Origin: Mediterranea massiliensis
Lineage (GTDB): Bacteria; Bacteroidota; Bacteroidia; Bacteroidales; Bacteroidaceae
Direction: 5' to 3'
Assembly: GCA_958402075.1 (NCBI GenBank)
Contig: CATXSD010000164.1
Location: 1 to 5,228, forward strand
Length of the DNA: 5,228 bases
Shown here piece by piece: positions 1 through 5,228 of the stretch (the stretch's first letter is position 1; each line of letters opens with the position of its first letter). The position numbers and the translations under genes are program-made. A model generated the notes under the pieces. The model searched no databases and was not told the DNA's origin. It saw nothing but the letters and a program-made list of their open reading frames with translations.

Positions 1-52
1 CGGGGACACAAGGATTTTCAGTCCTTTGCTCTACCAACTGAGCTATGACACC
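1..52 (-). tRNA. tRNA-Phe (anticodon GAA), 3' part cut off by the window edge
   Basis: Read on the minus strand from 52 down, the sequence fits a tRNA: 7-base acceptor strand GGTGTCA, T8 and A9, D-arm GCTC/GAGC with loop AGTTGGTA, anticodon stem AAGGA/TCCTT closing loop CTGAAAA, variable segment GTGTC and the start of the T-arm (CCCG). The anticodon is GAA at window positions 19 to 17, which decodes phenylalanine codons UUC/UUU. The rest of the T-arm and the 3' acceptor strand lie to the left of position 1, so acceptor-stem pairing cannot be checked here. It has its own promoter (79-109) and is separated from mdh by a terminator. Confidence 0.96.
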
Positions 53-78
53 ATTCAGCTTTCTTTCGATTGCGGGTG

Positions 79-109
79 CAAAGGTAAGCCTTTTTTTTGA
101 TACCACAAA
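79..109 (-). promoter_or_regulatory. Bacteroides-type promoter of tRNA-Phe
   Basis: On the minus strand a -33 box TTTG (109-106) is followed after 19 bases by a -7 box TACCTTTG (86-79). This matches the known Bacteroides primary sigma-factor consensus TTTG / TAnnTTTG with suitable spacing, and is the best-formed promoter in the window. Placing the start of transcription 7 bases after the box puts it near 72, giving a leader of about 20 bases before the mature tRNA 5' end at 52. The start site is inferred from the consensus. Confidence 0.85.
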
Positions 110-129
110 TCTTTTTGCAGAAAATATAT

Positions 130-161
130 AAAAAAAGGTGTCTCCGCGGGGGGAGACACCT
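130..161 (-). terminator. Intrinsic terminator downstream of mdh
   Basis: A perfect inverted repeat, GGTGTCTCC (137-145) and GGAGACACC (152-160), encloses a 6-base loop. The flanking A136/T161 can add a tenth pair. On the minus strand the hairpin is followed directly by a run of seven T (136-130). It lies 23 bases past the mdh stop codon and 20 bases before the -33 box of tRNA-Phe, so it should end the mdh transcript and insulate the tRNA unit. The plus-strand side after the hairpin lacks a T-run, so the signal is directional. Confidence 0.92.
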
Positions 162-183
162 CAAGACTTTATCTGTTTTCCGA

Positions 184-1185
184 TCAGTCGATGTTCGGGT
201 TGATGCTGTGCCAGTCTTTGATGGCGGGCAGAACACCCATTTCGATCACCTCGTCGCGCAGCGTGCAGAGGTGTTTGTAGCTTTCCTGCAGCTTGGCTTC
301 TTCTTCGGGAGTACCCTTCAGTTCTTTGTAGTGTACGCCGTCCTTGGTGATTTCAGTTTCCATAGCCATCATGATGTGGTCGAAGCCGTGGCTGTATACG
401 TATGTACCTGCAGGCCAACGGAACGGTTTGCCACCCATAGCGGCAGCAATCATTTCGATGGAAACGTATGCCGGGCTCTGGAAAGAAGAGCGGCCGCGCA
501 GAGCGATGATGTTGGCACCGCCTTTGGTAACCTTGGTCTGGATTTCGGCCCACTGTTCCTTGGTCAGCTCGGGTGTGCCGATGATGTCGAGCAACGGCTT
601 GCCGTCAACCTTGGCAGTAGAGGCGTAAACGGCCATCTGCTCGCCGTGGCCACCATACGTACGGCAGTTCTCGATCTTGTCGGGAGACATGTGGAAGTGC
701 TTGGCCAGTTCGCTGCGCAGACGGGTGCTGTCCAGAGCGGCCAGTGTAGTAACCTGAGAAGGTTTCAAGCCAGAGTAGAGCAGTGTGATCAAGCCGGTGA
801 TGTCAGCCGGGTTGAAGATTACGACTACGTGCTTTACGTCGGGGCAGTAAGCCTTTACGTTCTTTCCGAACTCTTCGGCAATGGCAGCATTGCCTTTCAG
901 CAAGTCTTCACGAGTCATGCCGGCCTTGCGGGCAGCACCACCTGAAGATACTACATATTTGGCACCGGTCAGGGCTTCCTTGATGTCGGAAGTGAAAGTG
1001 AGGTTCACTCCTTCGAAACCACAGTGGAACATTTCTTCGGCAACACCTTCCAAACCGGGAGCGTACGGATCGTACAAGCAGATGTTCGGAGTGAGGTGCA
1101 TCATGATGGCTGTCTGGGCCATGTTCGAACCAATCATACCGGCTGCGCCGACGATTGTCAATTTTTCATTTGTAAGAAATTCCAT
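184..1185 (-). CDS. mdh: Malate dehydrogenase (NAD-dependent)
   Basis: Encodes 333 residues of the LDH/MDH superfamily, interconverting oxaloacetate and malate with NAD(H) in the cytoplasm. In Bacteroides this feeds the reductive branch to fumarate and succinate. Visible motifs: Rossmann loop GAAGMIG (13-19); LYD with acidic Asp39 at the end of the second strand, favouring NAD over NADP; mobile substrate loop with Arg86 and Arg92 (ARKAGMTR), where the first Arg indicates malate rather than lactate specificity; NP at 125-126; Asp152 and Arg155 in ALDSTR; catalytic His180 in YGGHGEQ. The frame stays open back to an ATG at 1269, but that extension runs through the -7 promoter box (1244-1237). 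The ATG at 1185-1183, just before the Rossmann strand, is therefore preferred. No Shine-Dalgarno is visible; the leader is AT-rich. The gene ends in TGA and is followed by an intrinsic terminator, so it appears monocistronic. GC content is lower than in the neighbouring genes. Confidence 0.95.
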   Translation of the reverse strand: MEFLTNEKLTIVGAAGMIGSNMAQTAIMMHLTPNICLYDPYAPGLEGVAEEMFHCGFEGVNLTFTSDIKEALTGAKYVVSSGGAARKAGMTREDLLKGNAAIAEEFGKNVKAYCPDVKHVVVIFNPADITGLITLLYSGLKPSQVTTLAALDSTRLRSELAKHFHMSPDKIENCRTYGGHGEQMAVYASTAKVDGKPLLDIIGTPELTKEQWAEIQTKVTKGGANIIALRGRSSFQSPAYVSIEMIAAAMGGKPFRWPAGTYVYSHGFDHIMMAMETEITKDGVHYKELKGTPEEEAKLQESYKHLCTLRDEVIEMGVLPAIKDWHSINPNID

Positions 1186-1236
1186 AATTTTGTTATTTAA
1201 AGGTGAATAAACAAATTCTATTTCCGATTTGCCCTG

Positions 1237-1244
1237 CAAAGATA
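1237..1244 (-). promoter_or_regulatory. -7 promoter box of mdh
   Basis: TATCTTTG on the minus strand (1244-1237) matches the Bacteroides -7 consensus TAnnTTTG exactly. No good TTTG -33 box sits 19 bases upstream (the bases there read GAAC), so only the proximal element is supported. Transcription would start near 1230, giving an AT-rich leader of about 45 bases before the mdh ATG at 1185. The position also argues against the longer mdh start at 1269. Confidence 0.7.
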
Positions 1245-1287
1245 GTGTTTTTCTCTCAGACTTGTTCATATAAAAAGTTATCTTTTG

Positions 1288-1318
1288 CTTGAAATGTGGT
1301 CTGTTATCCGTACCTTTG
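1288..1318 (+). promoter_or_regulatory. Bacteroides-type promoter of the CvfB-like gene
   Basis: TACCTTTG at 1311-1318 matches the -7 consensus TAnnTTTG. CTTG at 1288-1291, exactly 19 bases upstream, is a one-mismatch -33 box; a perfect TTTG at 1284-1287 would need a longer 23-base spacer. The inferred start of transcription is near 1325, leaving a leader of only about 10 bases before the ATG at 1335. The box lies inside the longer open frame that begins at 1296, which supports the later start. Together with the mdh box it makes a divergent promoter pair. Confidence 0.75.
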
Positions 1319-1334
1319 CCTAAAAAGATGTTTT

Positions 1335-2171
1335 ATGGAGATAAAATTAGGTAAATACAATACGTTGCGGGTGGTGAAGGAGGTCGATTTCGGCCTTTAC
1401 CTGGACGGAGGTGTGGAGGGGGAAATCCTGCTCCCCAAGCGCTACGTGCCGCAAGGATGCAAGCCGGGCGACGAGCTGGAAGTGTTCATCTACCTCGACC
1501 AGGAGGAGCGGCTGGTGGCCACCACGCAGAAGCCGCTGGCGCAGGTGGGCGAGTTTGCCTGCCTGGAGGTGTCGTGGGTCAACCAGTATGGCGCCTTCCT
1601 CAACTGGGGGCTGATGAAGGACCTGTTCGTCCCCTTCCGCGAGCAGAAGATGAAGATGCAGGTGGGCAAGAAGTACATCGTACACGTGCATCTGGACGAA
1701 GAGAGCTTCCGCATCGTAGCTTCGGCCAAGGTAGACCGCTACCTGTCGAAGGAGAAGGCCGACTACCGCCCCGGCCAGGAGGTGGAGGTGCTGGTGTGGC
1801 AGAAGACCGACCTGGGCTTCAAGGCCATTATAGAAAACAAGTATAGCGGCCTGCTCTACGAGAGCGAAATCTTCCAGCCCCTGCACGCGGGCATGAAGCT
1901 GAAGGCCTACGTAAGGCAGGTGCGCGAGGACGGCAAGATAGACCTCGCCCTGCAGAAGACGGGGCAGGCAGGCGTGGAGGACTTTGCCTCCGTCCTGCTG
2001 GAGCACATCCGCAGCAACGGGGGGCATACGCCGCTCAACGACAAGAGTCCGGCCGACGAAATCTACGCCCTCTTCGGCGTGAGCAAGAAGGTGTTCAAGA
2101 AGGCAGTGGGCGACCTGTACAAGAAGCGCCTCGTGGTGCTGGACGACAAGGGCATCACGCTGGTTCAGTGA
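1335..2171 (+). CDS. cvfB: CvfB-family RNA-binding protein (three S1-like domains plus winged helix)
   Basis: A 278-residue soluble protein with no signal peptide or membrane segment. The layout fits the CvfB/YitL family: S1-like beta-barrel domains at roughly 5-64, 70-133 and 145-207, then a helical winged-helix-like C-terminus at about 214-276. Diagnostic stretches are VNQYGAFLNWG in the second domain and GFKAIIENKYSGLLYESE in the third. Known relatives bind RNA; the Staphylococcus aureus protein influences virulence-factor expression, but the precise role in Bacteroidales is unclear and I infer only nucleic-acid binding. The frame is open from an ATG at 1296, but the -7 promoter box at 1311-1318 and the fit of MEIKLGKYN to the family N-terminus favour 1335. 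No Shine-Dalgarno is evident in the very short leader. The TGA is one base from the stop of the convergent glycosyltransferase gene, with no terminator between them. The codons are strongly GC-ending. Confidence 0.88.
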   Translation: MEIKLGKYNTLRVVKEVDFGLYLDGGVEGEILLPKRYVPQGCKPGDELEVFIYLDQEERLVATTQKPLAQVGEFACLEVSWVNQYGAFLNWGLMKDLFVPFREQKMKMQVGKKYIVHVHLDEESFRIVASAKVDRYLSKEKADYRPGQEVEVLVWQKTDLGFKAIIENKYSGLLYESEIFQPLHAGMKLKAYVRQVREDGKIDLALQKTGQAGVEDFASVLLEHIRSNGGHTPLNDKSPADEIYALFGVSKKVFKKAVGDLYKKRLVVLDDKGITLVQ

Positions 2172-2172
2172 G

Positions 2173-4113
2173 CTACAGGCCCGTGGGGGATGATGGCTCC
2201 GCCTCTGTGGTGGGGGCGAAGGCATCCTTGGCAGGGCCGCGGAGCACTACCTTGGCGATGTCCACCCCTTCGGCCTGGGCTTCGCTGATGACACCCTTCA
2301 CGACCAGCCGTCGGGCGATGAGGCGGAAATATCCCTCCTGGCTCTCCTTCAGCCGCCCGTCGGGGGTGAAGGAGTTCTTGAAGTGCTTCGGCTTGGGGAT
2401 GATGGAGGCCAGGTAGATGGACTCCTCCAGCGTCAGTTCGGACGGGCGCTTGGCGAAGTAGAAGTCGGCCGCCTCGTGGATGCCATAGACGAGCGGCCCC
2501 CATTCGGCGATGTTCAGGTAGACTTCGTACATGCGTTCCTTTGACGTGAGCCGCTGGCGCTCGATGAGCCACACGATGAGCGCTTCCTCCAGCTTGCGGG
2601 CAATGTTCTTGTTGCGGTTCAGGAAGACGTTCTTCACCAGCTGCATGGAGATGGTGCTTCCGCCGCGGGCAAAGCGGCGCACCTTGAGGTCCTGTACCAG
2701 CGCTTCGCGCATGGCGTCGGGCAGGAAGCCCTGGTGGTAGAAGAAGCCTCCGTCCTCGCTTTGGAGGACGGCCGTCTGGAGGACGAGGGGAATCTGGCCC
2801 AGCGGGGTGAAGTGGTTCCACGAAGGCCCTACGGCAAAGGTGCGTACGGGCCGGCCGTCTTCGTAGGCGGTGTATTCAAATTCTGCGGCCATCTTGCTCA
2901 GGTTGGTGTGGCCGTAACTCTCGATGCGTACATTCTTTCCCTTCAATTCCGACTCCAGCTTCAGGCTGTCCAGGCGGGCAAAGTCCACGTCGAGCAGGAA
3001 GTGGTAGGACAGCTGCCCTCCGACGCGGATGCCCTCCAGATTGTCGAACAGACCGCGGGGCAGCGAGGCGAAGAGGTCTTGGGCGGGAAACCAGGGCTTG
3101 TCTGTAGCAGCCGTCAGATGCCAGTAGCCGTCGTGTCGTCCCACCTTCAGGTAGGGGTGGAAGTCCAGTCGGTTGAAGCGCACGAGGCTGGTGCTGTCCA
3201 GCTCGATGGAGGCGGGGGCGATGTTCAGGTGGAACTCCATCCGCCCGTGGTCGAGGTTCACCTGCTCGGACGAGAGGCGGTGGTGGTAGACCTTCAGCCC
3301 GTTGACCTCTGTCTGCCCGATGAGGCGCGTCAGTTCCCGTCCGAGGCGTTGCTGCTCGAAGCTGCACGTCAGGCTGTCGAAGCTGACCTCCGCGCCCAGC
3401 CGCCGCTTGAGGTAGGGCAGGGTGATGTGGGGCGCGTGCAGGGTGGCGCTCAGCCGTCGGCCGGAGGGATTGATTTCGCCCTCGGCCTGCCAGTGCTGCG
3501 TGTGGTGGTCTTCATCGGCCACGATGTCCGTCTGGAAGCGGTGGTCGCGGATGTCGAAGCGGGGGATGCGGAGGCTGACGTAATTGTCGTCCTTCCGTTC
3601 GGTGATGTCCAGGCGGGTCAGCGTGCCGTTGCCCGGCAGGAGGCCGAAGGCAAGGTCGAGCAGCTCGTTGGTGCGGAGGGTATAGTCCGCTTCGCCTGCG
3701 GACGGGGCGGAAGCGCCGCTGGCTGGCGAGGGGAGGAAGAGGAAGTCGTAATTGGCCTCGGCGCCGCGCTTGACGAAGCGCACGGCCAGGCTGTCCAGCT
3801 GGAGGTGTCGCACCCGCACGTCGCCCTGCAGGAGCTTCCACAAGCTGAGCTTCACCTGGAGCGAGCCGAGGGTGAGGAGCGTGTCGCGTCCGTGGGGGAC
3901 GACACTGAGCCCTTCGAGCGCCACCGTGTTGAAGCCCTCGAGCGTCAGGTGGCGGTAGCGGATGTCGAGTCCGTAGCGTTGGCCGGCGGCGTCGAGCCGT
4001 TGTCCGGCCACGTGGTTCAGCAGGGCGTTGCGGAAGAGGTAGCCTCCCGCCGCCAGTAGGAGCAGCAGGCCGGCGAGGCCTGCCGCCATGCGGAGAATGC
4101 ACTGCTTTTTCAT
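2173..4113 (-). CDS. Membrane-anchored AsmA-like / GT51 peptidoglycan glycosyltransferase fusion
   Basis: Encodes 646 residues. A short basic N-terminus and a hydrophobic segment (about 9-27) predict an inner-membrane anchor with the rest in the periplasm. Residues ~30-410 are beta-rich and resemble AsmA-type proteins (for example LEGFNTVALEGLSV and VRHLQLDSLAVRF); this assignment is by pattern only. Residues ~430-590 are a GT51 domain, which polymerises lipid II into glycan strands. All five motifs are visible: EDGGFFYHQG (catalytic Glu453), RGGSTISMQ (483-491), RKLEE (506-510, second acidic residue Glu510), KERMYEVYLN (525-534), and the segment around FAKRPSELTLEESIYLASIIPKP. There is no transpeptidase domain, so it is a monofunctional glycosyltransferase like MtgA, but far longer than that protein. 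The ~30-residue tail is Ala/Pro/Ser/Thr-rich. The ATG at 4113-4111 immediately precedes the anchor and follows a promoter-like box; no clear Shine-Dalgarno is seen. It ends in TAG, convergent with the CvfB-like gene. The upstream neighbour is a TolC-like gene, 46 bp away on the same strand. Confidence 0.9.
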   Translation of the reverse strand: MKKQCILRMAAGLAGLLLLLAAGGYLFRNALLNHVAGQRLDAAGQRYGLDIRYRHLTLEGFNTVALEGLSVVPHGRDTLLTLGSLQVKLSLWKLLQGDVRVRHLQLDSLAVRFVKRGAEANYDFLFLPSPASGASAPSAGEADYTLRTNELLDLAFGLLPGNGTLTRLDITERKDDNYVSLRIPRFDIRDHRFQTDIVADEDHHTQHWQAEGEINPSGRRLSATLHAPHITLPYLKRRLGAEVSFDSLTCSFEQQRLGRELTRLIGQTEVNGLKVYHHRLSSEQVNLDHGRMEFHLNIAPASIELDSTSLVRFNRLDFHPYLKVGRHDGYWHLTAATDKPWFPAQDLFASLPRGLFDNLEGIRVGGQLSYHFLLDVDFARLDSLKLESELKGKNVRIESYGHTNLSKMAAEFEYTAYEDGRPVRTFAVGPSWNHFTPLGQIPLVLQTAVLQSEDGGFFYHQGFLPDAMREALVQDLKVRRFARGGSTISMQLVKNVFLNRNKNIARKLEEALIVWLIERQRLTSKERMYEVYLNIAEWGPLVYGIHEAADFYFAKRPSELTLEESIYLASIIPKPKHFKNSFTPDGRLKESQEGYFRLIARRLVVKGVISEAQAEGVDIAKVVLRGPAKDAFAPTTEAEPSSPTGL

Positions 4114-4138
4114 CTGTAAACCTATGCGTTAGCAGGTG

Positions 4139-4146
4139 CAAAGATA
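4139..4146 (-). promoter_or_regulatory. -7 promoter-like box of the AsmA-GT51 gene
   Basis: TATCTTTG on the minus strand (4146-4139) is an exact TAnnTTTG match, in the 46-bp gap after the TolC-like stop codon. The inferred start near 4132 gives a leader of about 18 bases. No TTTG is found 19 bases upstream, where the sequence already belongs to the last codons of the TolC-like gene. It may be a weak or activator-dependent internal promoter, and no terminator blocks read-through from the upstream gene. Confidence 0.6.
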
Positions 4147-4159
4147 CCAAATATTCTCT

Positions 4160-5228
4160 TTATTCGATGGGCACTCCCTTGTAGAAGTCCAAAATCTTCG
4201 TGCGGAACAGGTATTCGTACTTGGCCTGCAGCTCGTCGCTCTGGGCCTTCATCAGGTTCTGCTTGGCTTCGTTGAACTCTACGGCGTTGGCCTTGCCGTT
4301 CTCGTACTTCTGCGTCATCAGGCGGAAGGACTCCTCGCTGGCCAGGGTGGCGGCATGGCTGCTGGCGTACTTGCTCTCGGCGGCGGTGGCGTTGTACCAG
4401 GCCTGCTGGATTTCCTTGTAGAGTGTCTTCTTGGCGTTCTCCAGCTGGAGGGCGTAGTTTTCCTGCTGGAGGCGGGCGGTGCGCACGCGGTTGCGCGTGG
4501 CCAGGCGGTTGAAGAGGGGCACGCTGAGGCTGAGGCCCAGGTACTTGCTGAAGTTGTCGCCCATCTGCTGGCGGAAGGTGCGGTTGATGGTGGAGTAGTA
4601 GCTCGTGCCCAGGCTTCCGTTGAGGTTCAGTTGCGGGTAGAAGCCGCTCTGGGCGATGCGCACACTATGCTTGCTCCCCTCCAGGCGGTATTGCGCGGCC
4701 TGGATGGAGGCCTTGCTGGTGAGGGCCGTCTGGTAGATGTCGTCGGGCGGAGTGACGGGCGAGGGAGTGATGGCCGTGGAGGGCGACTCGAGCATGAAGC
4801 CTTCGGGCGAGTCGAGCTCGATGAGCTGGCTCAGGGTGAGCAGGGACAGGCGGTAGTCGTTCTCCGTCTGCACGGCCGTCATGCGGTCTTGCGCCACGCG
4901 TGCCCTGGCATCGGCCACTTCGGCGCTCGAGGCCTTGCCCACGCCCGCCAGGCCTTCGATGCGCTGGCATTGCTGGAGGCTCAGCTCCACCTGCCCCAAG
5001 GCTACGTCGTGCAGCTCCTGGTTGAAGAGCACCTGCAGGTAGGCCGAGGCGATGTTGATGGAGATGTCGTCCTTGGCCTTCTGGAGGTCGGCGGTGGCGG
5101 CCTTCAGGTTCAGCTTGGCCAGGGAGTACTGGTGGGGCAGCTCGAGGCCGGTGAAGAGGGGGCTGCTGGTGGAGAGCTGCATGTTGGTGCCGGTGCTGGC
5201 CGTGTTGACATAGACGGTGGAGGAGTCG
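4160..5228 (-). CDS. TolC-family outer-membrane efflux protein, N-terminus beyond the right edge
   Basis: The last 355 residues are visible; the reading frame is open to the edge, so the Met at 5182-5180 is internal. Family TolC/OEP: a trimeric outer-membrane barrel with a long periplasmic helical tunnel, serving RND or ABC exporters through a membrane-fusion protein. Seen directly: the two-fold repeat typical of the family. The first half has strand STSSPLFTG (about 19-27) then long helices (32-140); after a Pro-rich linker (SPSTAITPSPVTPP, about 148-161) comes the second half with GFYPQLNLNGSLGTSY (195-210), LSLSVPLFN (232-240) and helices rich in Ala, Gln, Glu and Lys (245-342). These strand-then-helix units are the barrel and tunnel elements. 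The gene ends in TAA, 46 bp before the AsmA-GT51 start, with no terminator. Such genes often close an efflux operon; the pump partners would lie beyond 5228 and cannot be seen. The transported substrate cannot be told. Confidence 0.92.
   Translation of the reverse strand, partial: DSSTVYVNTASTGTNMQLSTSSPLFTGLELPHQYSLAKLNLKAATADLQKAKDDISINIASAYLQVLFNQELHDVALGQVELSLQQCQRIEGLAGVGKASSAEVADARARVAQDRMTAVQTENDYRLSLLTLSQLIELDSPEGFMLESPSTAITPSPVTPPDDIYQTALTSKASIQAAQYRLEGSKHSVRIAQSGFYPQLNLNGSLGTSYYSTINRTFRQQMGDNFSKYLGLSLSVPLFNRLATRNRVRTARLQQENYALQLENAKKTLYKEIQQAWYNATAAESKYASSHAATLASEESFRLMTQKYENGKANAVEFNEAKQNLMKAQSDELQAKYEYLFRTKILDFYKGVPIE

Noticed and set aside
137..160. Perfect inverted repeat considered as an operator or mobile-element end
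   Set aside because: Its position just after the mdh stop and the adjoining seven-T run on the minus strand make an intrinsic terminator the simplest reading; no second copy is seen in the window.
18..236. 72-codon minus-strand frame across the tRNA-Phe promoter and tRNA
   Set aside because: It covers the terminator, a promoter and a tRNA gene, so it is a chance frame.
97..945. 282-codon open frame on the plus strand opposite mdh
   Set aside because: It runs through the mdh terminator hairpin and is antisense to a clearly conserved enzyme; no plausible promoter or domain supports it.
1186..1269. N-terminal extension of malate dehydrogenase starting at 1269
   Set aside because: The extension contains the -7 box and the inferred transcription start of mdh, and its 28 residues have no counterpart in the enzyme fold, which begins just after the Met at 1185.
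1296..1334. Longer start for the CvfB-like protein at 1296
   Set aside because: The extra 13 codons overlap the -7 promoter box at 1311-1318, and the family N-terminus begins at the Met encoded at 1335.
1347..2225. 292-codon open frame on the minus strand opposite the CvfB-like gene
   Set aside because: Its translation is His/Leu/Val-rich without a recognisable domain, and it would overlap the 3' end of the AsmA-GT51 gene. The plus-strand frame has clear S1-like domains and a promoter.
2734..4059. 441-codon open frame on the plus strand opposite the AsmA-GT51 gene
   Set aside because: It is antisense to a gene with recognisable GT51 motifs and an N-terminal anchor. Its translation is Val/Glu/Gly/Gln-rich low-complexity sequence with no domain I recognise; the strong GC third-position bias of the true gene explains the lack of stops.
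4160..5182. TolC-like protein treated as complete from the Met at 5182
   Set aside because: The frame stays open to the edge at 5228 and the codons before that Met read as typical TolC-family strand sequence (DSSTVYVNTASTGTN), so the gene is truncated by the window.

Overview
The window looks like chromosomal DNA from a Bacteroides-type bacterium (Bacteroidales). The evidence is the recurrent promoter box of the form TAYCTTTGC upstream of four genes, AT-rich translation starts without a clear Shine-Dalgarno sequence, and protein types typical of that group. Species cannot be fixed from this stretch. The protein genes to the right of position 1335 are GC-rich (two sampled 60-base rows are each 42/60 GC), while malate dehydrogenase is more moderate (one sampled row is 32/60).

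Layout, left to right: (a) the 5' 52 bases of a tRNA-Phe (GAA) gene on the minus strand, cut by the window edge, with its own well-formed promoter; (b) an intrinsic terminator followed by mdh (malate dehydrogenase), also minus strand; (c) a 149-bp divergent intergenic region carrying back-to-back promoters for mdh and for the plus-strand gene; (d) a CvfB-type RNA-binding protein with three S1-like domains and a winged helix; (e) convergent to it, with only one base between the stop codons, a minus-strand gene for a membrane-anchored protein that joins a long AsmA-like periplasmic region to a GT51 peptidoglycan glycosyltransferase domain; (f) 46 bp further upstream on the same strand, the 3' part of a TolC-family outer-membrane channel gene running off the right edge.

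mdh (central carbon metabolism), tRNA-Phe and the CvfB-like gene appear to be independent housekeeping transcription units. The TolC-like gene and the AsmA-GT51 gene are codirectional and close, so read-through is possible, but the second gene has its own promoter-like box. Both act in the cell envelope. No mobile element, CRISPR array or obviously foreign segment is visible, and no gene-free stretch exceeds 300 bases. The most interesting object is the AsmA-like/GT51 fusion. I see no strong sign of a wholly undescribed system.
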